Positions 9,610 through 17,950 are shown, counted from the stretch's first letter. The stretch: 64,000 nt of DNA from Fictibacillus fluitans (GCF_030418125.1 NZ_JAUHTR010000003.1:124001-188000), one strand, 5' to 3'. The notes: generated by a model not told the origin, from the letters alone. A program made the numbers and translations.

Positions 9610-9654
9610 CCCCATCGGTATGTTATATTATGTTGAAATAACGTACCGATGGGG
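9610..9654. promoter_or_regulatory. 11-bp perfect inverted repeat spanning promoter/RBS
   Basis: CCCCATCGGTA (9610-9620) is repeated in inverted form at 9644-9654, with a -10-like TATATT (9624-9629) in the 23-bp spacer. The right arm runs into the GGGG of the ribosome binding site for the next gene. It could be an operator or, if transcribed, an RBS-sequestering hairpin. Confidence 0.5.
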
Positions 9655-9662
9655 TGATTTAC

Positions 9663-10043
9663 ATGAAAGCAAAAATTTTTATCTTAACCGCAGTTCTTTT
9701 GCTGGTCACTTGCACGGCGTATGCAGCTGAATCCATCAGCTTGAAATCAACGGGCGGAGATAAAATGTCTTCTTCTGCTGCGTTTGATGATTCCTATGCT
9801 ACGATTTCTATAAAAAAGACTTCGGGAAGTGGGAAAATTAAGCTGGAGCTTTGGAAGAAGCACTTATTCTTCAAGGATGAAAAAGTGGGACAGTCGGCAT
9901 GGGTGAGCAGTAATGGAGTTGGCTACCAAAAAGTTTTTAATCTTGAGGATTCCGGTAATTATTATCTTAAAGTAGTAGATTCTGGAAAAGCAGGCGGCAG
10001 TGGCATTGCGGTCAATTATAAAGCCAGCTCATTTTTGCAATGA
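9663..10043 (+). CDS. Small secreted protein of unknown function
   Basis: Starting at ATG 9663 (GGGGTG upstream), the 126-aa product has a signal peptide ending at AYA-A. About 100 mostly polar residues with alternating beta-type pattern follow (ISLKSTGG, YATISIKKTSG, KIKLELWKK, NYYLKVVDSG). The mature domain is likely a small extracellular beta sandwich. No known motif is seen. The gene is preceded by an 11-bp dyad and followed by a perfect 20-bp hairpin terminator, so it is monocistronic and possibly tightly regulated. Confidence 0.6.
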   Translation: MKAKIFILTAVLLLVTCTAYAAESISLKSTGGDKMSSSAAFDDSYATISIKKTSGSGKIKLELWKKHLFFKDEKVGQSAWVSSNGVGYQKVFNLEDSGNYYLKVVDSGKAGGSGIAVNYKASSFLQ

Positions 10044-10053
10044 GGATACTTAG

Positions 10054-10097
10054 AAAAAAGGGAAGCAAAAGTCTGAAGACTTTTGCTTCCCTTTTTT
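10054..10097 (+). terminator. Strong bidirectional terminator
   Basis: A perfect 20-bp stem (10054-10073 with 10078-10097) with a 4-base loop and flanking A6/T6 runs. Confidence 0.9.
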
Positions 10098-10153
10098 GTT
10101 TTTTCAAGAAGTCCACATAAGAAAGAGAATACATCACTGTATTCTCCAGTCCG

Positions 10154-10570
10154 TCATCTTTCTCCCGGGTAAAATTTTTCACCCAGTTCCCATGACTCTA
10201 CAAGCTTGTAGGCTGCTTGCTGCGGATAGCCCATCCCGTACAAATAAGCCATGGCCGCCGTCTCCCGCAAAGCATGTTCATAGGAGGTCTTTGGCGCCTC
10301 TGCCAAGCCTCGTTGAACAAACCATTCGACCGACGTCATGGTAGATAATTTCAAGGGATTGTTGTAAGGTGTGTAATAATTTCCTCCCGGCATCCCAGGA
10401 TATCCTGCGCCAGCCCCAGGCATGGCTCCGGGCATAGCCCCAGGCATAACTCCGGGCATGGCTCCGGGCATAGCCCCAGGCATAGCTCCTGGCATGGCTC
10501 CAGTCATTCCCCCAGGCGGCATTCCGGGAAAGGGCATGACACCGGGATAAGGTGGATATGGATAAGGCAT
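10154..10570 (-). CDS. AMPG tetrapeptide-repeat protein
   Basis: The open frame extends upstream, but the ATG at 10570 is preferred (AGAGGTG upstream; the longer N-terminus looks noncoding). The 138-aa protein opens with a Pro/Tyr/Met-rich stretch ([16 protein letters not shown]) and continues into about eight tandem Ala/Val-Met-Pro-Gly units encoded by 12-bp repeats (about 10420-10505). It ends in a non-repetitive, helical C-terminal domain of about 65 residues containing [13 protein letters not shown]. Such Gly/Pro-rich proteins occur in spore or envelope structures, but no function can be assigned. Confidence 0.65.
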   Translation of the reverse strand: MPYPYPPYPGVMPFPGMPPGGMTGAMPGAMPGAMPGAMPGVMPGAMPGAMPGAGAGYPGMPGGNYYTPYNNPLKLSTMTSVEWFVQRGLAEAPKTSYEHALRETAAMAYLYGMGYPQQAAYKLVESWELGEKFYPGER

Positions 10571-10757
10571 CACGTTCGGTTCACCTCTTTTGTAAATAGC
10601 CTTCACGACATTGTAGTGTATGCCAACGCCTACTAAACGGTGCGGGCATGAAGGTTTTTCCATGAAACCACATTAATGCAGAATATTTTAACTGCGGTTG
10701 ATTTTAAGTATAATAGGTGGGGTACGATAATTTGAGCACAAAGGCAGGGAAAGCTGA

Positions 10758-11303
10758 ATGAAAATTTTAGTCATGAACGGCAGCCCGACGGCTGAATCAA
10801 GAACAAGAGGTATAGCTGAATATGCAGCAAACGTTTTGCAGGAAAAAGGCGTTGAAGTCACATTTTTCGACGTTGGCAAGGATCGTCTTCCATTGTATAC
10901 AGGAGATACAGCGGAACAAGAAAACGAAGCGGTCCGAAAGCTGGTAAAGGCAGCAGATGAAGCACAGGGCTTTTTCGTTTGTACACCCGAATACCACAAC
11001 GGTATGAGCGGGGCGCTTAAAAATGCTCTTGATTTCCTCACAGGAGCACAGTTTAAAAATAAGCCTGCCGTGATTACAGCTGCTGCAGGTGGGGGAAAAG
11101 GCGGAATCAATGCCTTGAATAACCTCCGTACTGTATTGAGAGGTCTTTATTCATTGGTAATCGCTGACCAGTTTGTCGCTGATCCGCTTCATTTTAATGA
11201 TGAACGCGAGCTAACGGAAGAGCTTGCAACACTTCGTGTGAATGCGCTGATCGATCAGCTGGTGGATCTGACAAAATTGGTATTATCCAATTCCAAGAAC
11301 TAA
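10758..11303 (+). CDS. NADPH-dependent FMN reductase (azoreductase-like)
   Basis: The 181-aa length and motifs fit the flavodoxin-like NADPH:FMN/azobenzene reductase family (B. subtilis Azr/YhdA). It has the FMN phosphate-binding loop NGSPTAESRTRG at the N-terminus and the TPEYHNGMSGALKNALDFL signature near residues 76-94. The Gly-rich AAAGGGKGG loop near residue 113 is also typical. It would reduce quinones, azo compounds or free flavin in the cytoplasm. It is monocistronic and followed by a clear terminator. Confidence 0.88.
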   Translation: MKILVMNGSPTAESRTRGIAEYAANVLQEKGVEVTFFDVGKDRLPLYTGDTAEQENEAVRKLVKAADEAQGFFVCTPEYHNGMSGALKNALDFLTGAQFKNKPAVITAAAGGGKGGINALNNLRTVLRGLYSLVIADQFVADPLHFNDERELTEELATLRVNALIDQLVDLTKLVLSNSKN

Positions 11304-11310
11304 AAGCTAC

Positions 11311-11345
11311 AAAAGGCAGCTTCCTCAAGGAACTGCCTTTTTTGT
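11311..11345 (+). terminator. Terminator after FMN reductase
   Basis: AAAAGGCAG and TTCC pair with GGAA and CTGCCTTTT around a TCAA loop, followed by a T run. Confidence 0.85.
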
Positions 11346-11350
11346 TGCGA

Positions 11351-11440
11351 TCATTTGAACCAGCTGGCAAATTCGAAATACCAGATGACGCCAAGAAAAA
11401 GGAACCCTAGCGACAAAACAATGTACTTGATGAATTTCAC
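11351..11440 (-). CDS. Candidate 29-aa membrane peptide
   Basis: A GTG start at 11440 lies 7 bases after AGGAG. The 29-codon frame encodes one hydrophobic helix (FIKYIVLSLGFLFLGVIWYF) followed by EFASWFK and a stop. The good ribosome binding site and clean transmembrane profile support a real small protein, but it is too short to identify. Confidence 0.4.
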   Translation of the reverse strand: MKFIKYIVLSLGFLFLGVIWYFEFASWFK

Positions 11441-11640
11441 AAAGATTCTCCTGTCTTTTTTAATCAGTATGTCCTATAAAACCGGATGATAAAAAAAGAG
11501 GAGGCGGGGAACTTTGTATAGTTTTGTAACTTTATCACTTCTTTTGTTGAATCCCTTCTCAAATGCTTGGTTTTTATAGATAATATCTCTTGTGTATCGA
11601 ATAATGATGTTGGAATTGATAGAAAAGGAGAGCATTGTGC

Positions 11641-11808
11641 ATGAGTACTGCGGAATATCGCTTAAAAGGACTATTGGAATCTATTGGAGCAAAGAAGGAA
11701 GAACTGATCAGGCTGGCTTTTCTCAGAGGGTTTACCAATCATGAGACGGTTCAATGCAGCCAGGAGCTGGATGGGCTGTTGAACGAATACCAAAGAAACG
11801 GCTGTTAG
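11641..11808 (+). CDS. Spo0E-family aspartyl-phosphate phosphatase
   Basis: The 55-aa protein carries the Spo0E-family signature SQELD (residues 40-44) preceded by an amphipathic helix, a two-helix hairpin by family analogy. Members dephosphorylate Spo0A~P and restrain sporulation. AAGGAG lies upstream of the ATG. Its stop overlaps the stop of the convergent 62-aa gene by four bases. The motif and length make the assignment solid; the exact paralogue is unknown. Confidence 0.85.
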   Translation: MSTAEYRLKGLLESIGAKKEELIRLAFLRGFTNHETVQCSQELDGLLNEYQRNGC

Positions 11809-11993
11809 GAGAGACTGACTAGCTGCTGGGTTAAAATATCAACCCGTGTCAGGATCGCCCGTTTAATCAAGACCGGGTGATCATTTCTGAATTCGCTGAG
11901 CAATCCCCGGATTTCAGCTACTAAATCCATCTCGCTTTCAATAAAAGCAACGGGGTTTACTTGCCTGGGGAAGTTAATGACATTATTTTTCAT
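11805..11993 (-). CDS. Hypothetical 62-aa protein convergent with Spo0E
   Basis: Starting from ATG 11993 (AGGTG upstream; a longer open frame exists but lacks support), the product is a 62-aa soluble, mostly helical protein containing NNVINFPRQVNP and a Leu/Ile-heptad C-terminus. It lacks the SQELD signature. It overlaps the Spo0E stop codon by 4 bp tail-to-tail. I do not recognise the family. Confidence 0.5.
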   Translation of the reverse strand: MKNNVINFPRQVNPVAFIESEMDLVAEIRGLLSEFRNDHPVLIKRAILTRVDILTQQLVSLS

Positions 11994-12177
11994 CAAAACA
12001 CCTCCGCTATACATACTTCTATTTGCATATATACATTCCATAAAGATAACAACATACCTGCATGAAATTGTAAATGTTTTGAATAACGAAACTTCCGTCT
12101 CTATGGATGACAGACTGCGGCACTGAGTACCGGGCGATACCTGACCCATTTGATTTTTAAGAAACGGAAAACAGTAA

Positions 12178-12212
12178 AAAGAGCCGCCAGGGGTTACACA
12201 GGCGGCTCTTTT
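12178..12212 (-). terminator. Terminator downstream of pepD
   Basis: AAAGAGCCGCC pairs with GGCGGCTCTTT around a 12-base loop. It lies downstream of the minus-strand dipeptidase gene. Confidence 0.75.
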
Positions 12213-12220
12213 GCATGGAA

Positions 12221-13690
12221 TCAGCTGTAGAAAGCTTTCATTTCCCTGAGAGCTGAAAGAAGGTACTCCCATGTACGGATGGTTGATGGAATGCTGAGGT
12301 GTTCTTCCGGTGTATGAACATCAAACATATCGGGACCAAGAGAAATGGCGTCAATATGCGGCAGTTTTTCGGTGAAAATCCCGCACTCGAGTCCTGCATG
12401 AATCGCTACAATTTCAGGGCGTTTTCCGTAATGATTTTCGTATACTTCTTCAAAAAGCTTCTGAACCTTGGAATCTTTGCGATATGGCCATTCGGGATAG
12501 TCCGCCTGTGTCGTGAAAGATGAACCTGTCATTCTGGCAATCCGCTCGTTTTGCTTAAGGATTTGTTCTTTTAAGCTTTTTACGGAGCTTCGGATTTCAC
12601 TGACGAAGGTGATGGCCGAAGCACTGCTGGAAATCACCCCTAGATTGGTGGAACTTTCAGTAAGACCCTCAATCTCCTGGCTCATGGACTGCACCCCATT
12701 TGGAATGAGCATGATCGAGTTGATGACCGATCCGGTGGTTTCAGCGGAGTATACCTGTTCGTGCAGGAGGTTGACCTTTTCTGCTGTAACGCTAACCCTG
12801 GAATCCGAAGTTCTCAATTCCTCCTTAAAAATTGATTCCCAGATGTCTGCGAGTTCCGGGACACGGGAAGCATGCGCTTCCGGCACATGGATAACAGCTT
12901 CTGCTTCCCGGGGAATCGCATTTGATTTCAATCCGCCGGATAGCAAAGACAAGCGGAAATCAAATGCTTCAGAAAGACCATTCAGAAGGCGGCCAAGGAG
13001 TTTATTGGCATTTCCTCTGCCTTTATGTATGGACATGCCCGAATGGCCGCCATAAAGTCCTGTGATTTGAATGAGAAAAGCGCTCGTATCCCCCGTCAGA
13101 GGTTCCCACTGGATGGGCAGATTTTGAGATGCTGTGATGCCGCCTGCGCTGCTGACCAGCAGCTTGCCTTCTTCTTCGGAATCCAGGTTGATAAACACCT
13201 CTCCGGAAAAATGGTCAGGACTGACCTCAAGGGCACCCTTCATCGTGGTCTCTTCTTCTGTAGTAATAACAACTTCGAGAGCGGGGTGTGGAAGATCATT
13301 GGCATCAAGAAGTGCGAGCGCATAAGCGACAGCAATGCCGTTGTCGGCTCCAAGGGTAGTTCCGCTTGCGAAAAGCATGTCCTCCTTGATCTGTAACTGA
13401 AGAGGGTCTTTGTCGAAGTCATGGGCGGTTCCTTTATTTTTTTCACAGACCATATCCATATGGCCCTGAAGAATAATCGCGGGCACATGCTCATATCCTG
13501 CCGTCGCTTCTTTTTTAATGATAATATTAAGCGCCTCATCCTGAATTACAGCAAGCTTTCGTTTCTCTGCAAACCGGAGAAGGTAGCCGCTGACTTCTTT
13601 TTCATTGCCGGAGCCCCGGGGAATGGAAGAGAGTTCTGCGAAATAATGAAATACAGGGTGGTTTGTTAATTCTGTCAACGTCTTGTTCAT
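12221..13690 (-). CDS. pepD: Aminoacyl-histidine dipeptidase (M20 family, PepD)
   Basis: The protein (489 aa from ATG 13690, with AAAGGATG upstream) matches the PepD branch of the M20 di-zinc peptidases. It has the first metal motif LQGHMDMVCEKN and the TTLGADNGIAVAYALALL stretch containing the bridging Asp. ITTEEETTMKGAL carries the catalytic Glu-Glu pair, and NLDSEEEGKLLVSSAGG is typical of this subfamily. It hydrolyses Xaa-His and other dipeptides in the cytoplasm. The frame runs open to 13807, but that part looks non-conserved. It is the last chromosomal gene before the island. Confidence 0.85.
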   Translation of the reverse strand: MNKTLTELTNHPVFHYFAELSSIPRGSGNEKEVSGYLLRFAEKRKLAVIQDEALNIIIKKEATAGYEHVPAIILQGHMDMVCEKNKGTAHDFDKDPLQLQIKEDMLFASGTTLGADNGIAVAYALALLDANDLPHPALEVVITTEEETTMKGALEVSPDHFSGEVFINLDSEEEGKLLVSSAGGITASQNLPIQWEPLTGDTSAFLIQITGLYGGHSGMSIHKGRGNANKLLGRLLNGLSEAFDFRLSLLSGGLKSNAIPREAEAVIHVPEAHASRVPELADIWESIFKEELRTSDSRVSVTAEKVNLLHEQVYSAETTGSVINSIMLIPNGVQSMSQEIEGLTESSTNLGVISSSASAITFVSEIRSSVKSLKEQILKQNERIARMTGSSFTTQADYPEWPYRKDSKVQKLFEEVYENHYGKRPEIVAIHAGLECGIFTEKLPHIDAISLGPDMFDVHTPEEHLSIPSTIRTWEYLLSALREMKAFYS

Positions 13691-13874
13691 TCCGTTCATC
13701 CTTTGTCCTGATATTCTGTAATTACTATTTCTAGAGTAGAGAAAGCAGCTGAAATAATCAATGGGGCTGCACATAAACAAATGAATATCCTTGCTTGACT
13801 CTATCATGTTCGTCTTGTAGAATTATCAGGTAAAGAAGATTTCTTGTGCGTGGTTACACCAAGAACAGCATATT

Positions 13875-13950
13875 GGCTCCGTAGCTCAGTGGATAGAGCG
13901 TCGGTTTCCTAAACCGTGCGTCGCAGGTTCGATTCCTGCCGGGGCCGCCA
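13875..13950 (+). tRNA. tRNA-Arg (anticodon CCT), left island boundary
   Basis: A 76-base gene with an encoded CCA end folds as a standard cloverleaf. The acceptor GGCTCCG/CGGGGCC has one G-U pair, the D stem is GCTC/GAGC, the anticodon loop is TTCCTAA (CCT, decoding AGG), and the T arm is GCAGG TTCGATT CCTGC. An identical copy lies at 36009-36084, and the tyrosine integrase gene begins 127 bases downstream, marking an attachment site. Confidence 0.97.
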
Positions 13951-13951
13951 C
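13875..13951 (+). repeat. Island-flanking direct repeat, left copy (attL candidate)
   Basis: The whole tRNA-Arg sequence plus one base (77 bp) is repeated exactly at 36009-36085. The bases on either side differ between copies, which defines the repeat limits. The exact crossover within the 77 bp cannot be seen. Confidence 0.8.
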
Positions 13952-14077
13952 ACCAGTAATAATGCGGGTTTTGAAGGGTTTTGTCCTTCGAGTCGGTCTA
14001 GTGAATTTAAGTATAGACCGTACCTCCTTATTTTTGAAGACACTTCGTATTGGTATAACCAATAGGAGGCTTTTTTT

Positions 14078-15058
14078 GTGGCTAAAAATATGTTTCAGGG
14101 TAAACAAAGGGTAAAGTTTTCTGCTTCCAGATCCAACACTAGGAAAGCCAGTTTGACGCTGGTCGAGCTTCAAAATCTTTTCATAACAGTGAAAGAAGCA
14201 GAAGGGTTACGGGAACGGACAATACAGGATTACCAACACCATTTCCGATATTTAAGGCAATGGTATGAGGAATATGGTCAGTTAACAATAAAAGACATAA
14301 GCACAACACTCGTTAGGAAATACGTTAGCCATATGAAAAACGAGGTAGGACTTTCTCCAGTTACAATCAATGTCCGATTAAGGACGTTAAAATGCTTTCT
14401 CAAGTTCGTTTTTGAAGAGGGGTACATAGAAGATAATATAGCGGCTTCCATCAAGCTTTTAAAAACCGAGGAAGATGCCATTGACGTATTAACCGATGAT
14501 CACATTATGCGTTTGTTGAAAACGATCAACAGAGATGAGTATACGGGTTTTAGAGACTATGTCCTGATCATGTTACTAATTGATACTGGTATAAGGATTG
14601 GAGAGGCTACAACGTTAACTAGTCAAGATATTGATCTAGTGCAAAAGAGCATCTATTTACAAGCAAAGAATGTGAAAACCAGGAAAGGAAGGCACATTCC
14701 TTTCTCAAACAAAATTGCTAAGCTACTCCAAGAACTAATCAAATTTAATGAATGTCATTTTGTGAGCAATGAAATCTTTCTAAGTGTGTATGGAACGCCA
14801 TTTCAAAAACGCAGTATACAAAAGAGGCTAAAGCAGTACAAGGATAAGGCAGGTATAAAGAATGTGAGAGTCTCGCCACATTCATTTCGGCATTATTTCG
14901 CAAAGAATTACATTCTGAGCGGCGGAGATCCTTTCACTCTGCAGCTCATTCTCGGTCACTCTTCCATGCAAATGATTCGTGTTTACATCCAAATGAATAA
15001 ATCTGATACTAAACTACAGCACAATAAGTACAGTCCTATAGGAAAACTGAATTTTTAA
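14078..15058 (+). CDS. Tyrosine recombinase / island integrase
   Basis: GTG 14078 follows AGGAGG with 8 bases spacing. The 326-aa protein has an N-terminal SAM-like core-binding domain (about residues 27-130) and a C-terminal catalytic domain. Catalytic residues are R173 in DTGIRIGEA, H267-xx-R270 in HSFRHYFA, H293 in LGHSS and nucleophile Y302 in RVYIQM. All five are present, so it should be active. Its position next to the tRNA repeat makes it the likely integrase that inserted the 22-kb island. The close relationship to XerC/D-type phage integrases is seen only at motif level. Confidence 0.92.
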   Translation: MAKNMFQGKQRVKFSASRSNTRKASLTLVELQNLFITVKEAEGLRERTIQDYQHHFRYLRQWYEEYGQLTIKDISTTLVRKYVSHMKNEVGLSPVTINVRLRTLKCFLKFVFEEGYIEDNIAASIKLLKTEEDAIDVLTDDHIMRLLKTINRDEYTGFRDYVLIMLLIDTGIRIGEATTLTSQDIDLVQKSIYLQAKNVKTRKGRHIPFSNKIAKLLQELIKFNECHFVSNEIFLSVYGTPFQKRSIQKRLKQYKDKAGIKNVRVSPHSFRHYFAKNYILSGGDPFTLQLILGHSSMQMIRVYIQMNKSDTKLQHNKYSPIGKLNF

Positions 15059-15081
15059 TTAAAATAGCAGCTTAAGGTCAT

Positions 15082-15116
15082 AAAGCTCAATTCCTTGTAG
15101 AATTGAGCTTTTCTAT
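15082..15116 (+). terminator. Terminator after integrase
   Basis: AAAGCTCAATTC pairs with GAATTGAGCTTTT around a short loop, followed by TTTTC. Confidence 0.75.
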
Positions 15117-15312
15117 TTCTATATGTTAATAACCTAGGAAAAGCTTGTTAAACGCAGGCACCTGTATATAGAGGAATTTAAACGCCAGAAAAAAACTTTT
15201 CTATTTTTGTATTACTTTTCGGGTAGTAAATCGTTATTGATATAGAGGGGTGTTTGTGAAATTTTAAAAGGATGAATCGAAAAGTAAAATTAGTTGGGTT
15301 TTTTGGAGAGAC

Positions 15313-15733
15313 TTAAGGGAGATTCTTCGTCTTAGCTTTTTCCACAAAAGTGATAATACCCTCGATTACCTGATCGAACTCGTTCTCTACTTGGTGTTCC
15401 CATATGCGTAGTATATTCCAATCGTGTTCTAAATAATAATTATCTACTTGGTAATCCCTCCATGCGTTCCTATACAATTTGCCAGTATTCTACGTTCGTT
15501 TTAGGTAGGTGACCATGAACTGGGCAATTGTGCCAGAAACATGAATCGATAAATATTACAACTTTGTACTTTTTAATCGCAAAATCTGGCTTCCCGAATA
15601 AGTCCTTTACATTTCTTCGAAATCTAAACCCACGTCTCCACAATTCCTTACTAACTATCTCTTCTAGTTTCGAGACAGACTTAATGGATCTCATTATGCG
15701 ACTTCAAACTTCCGGAGAAAATTTGTCTGCCAT
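15313..15733 (-). pseudogene. vsr: Broken Vsr-type very-short-patch repair endonuclease
   Basis: Translation from ATG 15733 (GGAGGGGG upstream) gives MADKFSPEV, then an in-frame TGA at 15706-15704, then SRIMRSIKSV and the Vsr core. The core has FGKPDFAIKKYKVVIFID and CFWHNCPVHGH, the conserved Asp and zinc/active-site Cys-His region. A frameshift near 15480 (after NVEYW) moves the rest (KLYRNAWRDY, then ILRIWEHQVE) into another frame ending at 15313. Intact Vsr nicks DNA at T:G mismatches left by cytosine methylase activity. Two independent lesions mark it as decaying. No companion cytosine methyltransferase is seen in the window. Confidence 0.85.
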
Positions 15734-16149
15734 ATAGATTTACCCCCTCCCATTTCAAAATAGCAACAGTGTACCGCATCTATTCACATAAGACAGTCTC
15801 TAAAAATCCGATACGAAAAGGATTCTCACATAAACAAAGTTTATATTGCATTTTCTCAAGCCAAGCAAACATTTAGAGATTTTCATATTCAGATAATTGA
15901 CCTTGGTTACATAAAATAAATATTTACTTGTAAAACACTACCCTTTTTTCGATAGGTATTGATGTTATAAAAAACAAAAAACTCTTGACAAGCTTTTCGC
16001 TTTTTTTATTGCTTATATCGTAACTTTTCCTTAGTGTTTCTGGTCCCGCTTTTCAAGAATCACAAAATGTATAATGAATATAGATCATTTGATTGCCTTA
16101 AGGAGATCAAGCAAATAGCTATAGCTTGCAAAAATAAATAAATAGAAAG
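15734..16149. other. AT-rich intergenic region
   Basis: About 415 bases between the divergent vsr pseudogene and the GIY-YIG gene. It is strongly AT-rich with no convincing gene; it must hold promoters for both sides, but no clean pair of boxes stands out. Confidence 0.5.
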
Positions 16150-16164
16150 TTGAGATTGAACAAG

Positions 16165-16716
16165 ATGAACAAAAATACGAATGTGAAGTTTGAAGAAATA
16201 CCAGATTTTATTGAGGATTTGAAAGGTGTTAGTGGATTATACATTTTCCATACTAAGCGCCACATATGGTACATTGGCAAAACTGAGTGTTTTAGGAATA
16301 GGTTTGTTAACGGCTACCTAAAAGGTAGACGTGCAAAACAACACGTTCATGAGGGGCTATTACAAAGAATTGAACCTGGGTTAGAATTATCAGTGGTTTT
16401 TTCTGTAATGGATAAAGAACTACTCAAAAATGAGGAACTAAGGGTTATTGGGAAAGCCTGCCCATGGTTAAATACTAAATACAACCCAAGGTGGTCAATT
16501 GGAGCCATTCAAAGACACATTGGCTTAATCATAAATAATAGCCCACGTGAATGGACATATGAAGAAATAATGAGACACTTGTTTTTTTACTATAGCGGGC
16601 AAATTGCAACAAAGAGAATTGAGGAAGCATTAACAAATAAGAATAGTAAGCTTTCTCTCTATTGCGAACCAGTATCTTTGCAGAGAATACTTAAACCGAA
16701 AAAGGAATCGGCATAA
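16165..16716 (+). CDS. GIY-YIG nuclease-domain protein
   Basis: From ATG 16165 (an in-frame TTG at 16150 is an alternative; neither has a strong ribosome binding site) the product is about 183 aa. The N-terminal half has the GIY-YIG pattern: GLYIFHTKRHIWYIGKT, followed by the conserved Arg in FRNRF. An HVHEGLLQRI helix comes next, and an ELRVIG helix that could supply the metal-binding Glu. The C-terminal half is a separate helical domain with no recognised motif. It could be a homing or defence nuclease. Base composition matches the island. Confidence 0.7.
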   Translation: MNKNTNVKFEEIPDFIEDLKGVSGLYIFHTKRHIWYIGKTECFRNRFVNGYLKGRRAKQHVHEGLLQRIEPGLELSVVFSVMDKELLKNEELRVIGKACPWLNTKYNPRWSIGAIQRHIGLIINNSPREWTYEEIMRHLFFYYSGQIATKRIEEALTNKNSKLSLYCEPVSLQRILKPKKESA

Positions 16717-17016
16717 CTTTTTTAGCGAACGAAATTCAGGTGGGGTTTTAGTTAAAATAGTAAAATGGCACCTGGAAATTGAGTGTATACATGATAAACT
16801 TCACCTAATAATCGGGCGCCCTCATACCTTTAACAACTCCAGCTTTTTTCATTGGAATCGGACAATTTTAGAAGGGGAATAGATAGAAGATAATTAGATA
16901 GAAGAATATATAATAGATTAAGTATGTGGCGCAAAAGTCGCAAGCTCCTTTTGTGCCACATACTAATTTTTCGCTTTATTGTAGTGAAAAACTTCATTAA
17001 TAAGGAGATAGAATAA
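16717..17016. other. Intergenic region with large hairpin
   Basis: About 300 bases of AT-rich sequence without a convincing gene. It includes short GATAGAAG-type repeats (about 16880-16910) and the 17-bp inverted repeat at 16921-16964 described separately. Confidence 0.5.
16921..16964. repeat. 17-bp inverted repeat upstream of Rep-like gene
   Basis: The 17 bases at 16921-16937 pair with 16948-16964 with one G-T position and a 10-base loop. It ends 52 bases before the start of the winged-helix gene. It may be a terminator/attenuator or a replication or transfer origin element. Confidence 0.6.
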
Positions 17017-17793
17017 TTGAGTAATGAAACAAAATCAACCACACATTTAGAAAGGGAAGAATCCTTTATTAAGATTTCAAAGTCGCTAATAGAAACTAAA
17101 CATTTAGGCAAGAATGGGGAATTAGATGTCTATTATTTAGCAATTATCAAATCTTTAGCAAACAATTTCCAAGGAGTTGCGTATACAGGTATTAGCCATA
17201 TTATGAAATTCATTGCAGTAAGTACGGAGCAAAGCTCAACAAAGGCTAGAGCAAAAAATTCCCTACTCAGATTGCAAGAGGTAGGGCATATAGAGATATA
17301 TGATCAGATTGAAATGGAGAACAAAGTCATCAATTTAAAGCCTTCTAACAACTACTTTATCAAACCAACAGGGATGGATGAACAATATGGCTTTGCTAAG
17401 GTGTTTTATAAAGATCTTCAAAAAATTGTTGCAATGAAAAGCGACTATAAGCCAAAGGTATTCGCCGCTTATCTTAATATGGTTGGGTATCTATTTTATA
17501 ACAGCACCAATAATCCCATTTCATATATTAAAATTGATTCAATTGTTAAGAACACAAATATTAACCGAAAGTCGGTTGTTAATTATCTGAAAGCACTGCA
17601 TGATGAGGAGATCCTTTACTTTGTACACTTTGAAATTAATAATACAACTACAAAAAACTACTGTACAAGGTGGATTCATAGAGAACATACTCCTGTATGG
17701 GCAGCGTCAGATGCAGAGTTCCAATATAAGGTTGACTATAAAAAGTTTAAGGGTGGAGGAATAGGAGTATCAGATGAAAGAGGAGCCTCTTAG
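17017..17793 (+). CDS. Winged-helix, replication-initiator-like protein
   Basis: TTG 17017 follows AAGGAG by about 9 bases. The 258-aa protein shows two helix-turn-helix-like segments. The first is around residues 45-95 (YYLAIIKSLANNF, STKARAKNSLLRLQEVGHI) and the second around 160-210 (IDSIVKNTNINRKSVVNYLKALHDEEIL). Both have the LLRLQEVGHI/YLKALHDEEIL recognition-helix-plus-wing layout of plasmid initiator or helix-turn-helix replication proteins. This suggests the island once had, or still has, an autonomous phase, but no iterons are evident. A plain transcription regulator is the main alternative. Confidence 0.5.
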   Translation: MSNETKSTTHLEREESFIKISKSLIETKHLGKNGELDVYYLAIIKSLANNFQGVAYTGISHIMKFIAVSTEQSSTKARAKNSLLRLQEVGHIEIYDQIEMENKVINLKPSNNYFIKPTGMDEQYGFAKVFYKDLQKIVAMKSDYKPKVFAAYLNMVGYLFYNSTNNPISYIKIDSIVKNTNINRKSVVNYLKALHDEEILYFVHFEINNTTTKNYCTRWIHREHTPVWAASDAEFQYKVDYKKFKGGGIGVSDERGAS

Positions 17794-17807
17794 GAGGCTT
17801 TTTTTTG
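17784..17807 (+). terminator. Terminator overlapping stop codon of Rep-like gene
   Basis: AGCCTC TTAG GAGGCT followed by T8. The TAG stop codon of the gene lies in the loop. Confidence 0.85.
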
Positions 17808-17950
17808 GTTAATGGCATTACCACCTTCAGTTTAAATAAACACGGTGTCTTTTGACTGTCTGAAATAGAACCCCTTTTTCTAAAAGAATATTCTACTCTT
17901 TAAATAAATGGTAAAATAGGAAAAACCTATCAATTTAATGAGGTGGAAGA

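Noticed and set aside
13886-14173. 95-aa open frame on the minus strand across the tRNA-Arg gene
   Set aside because: Its C-terminal part is the known artefact translated from a tRNA antisense strand, and the rest runs over the integrase start and leader.
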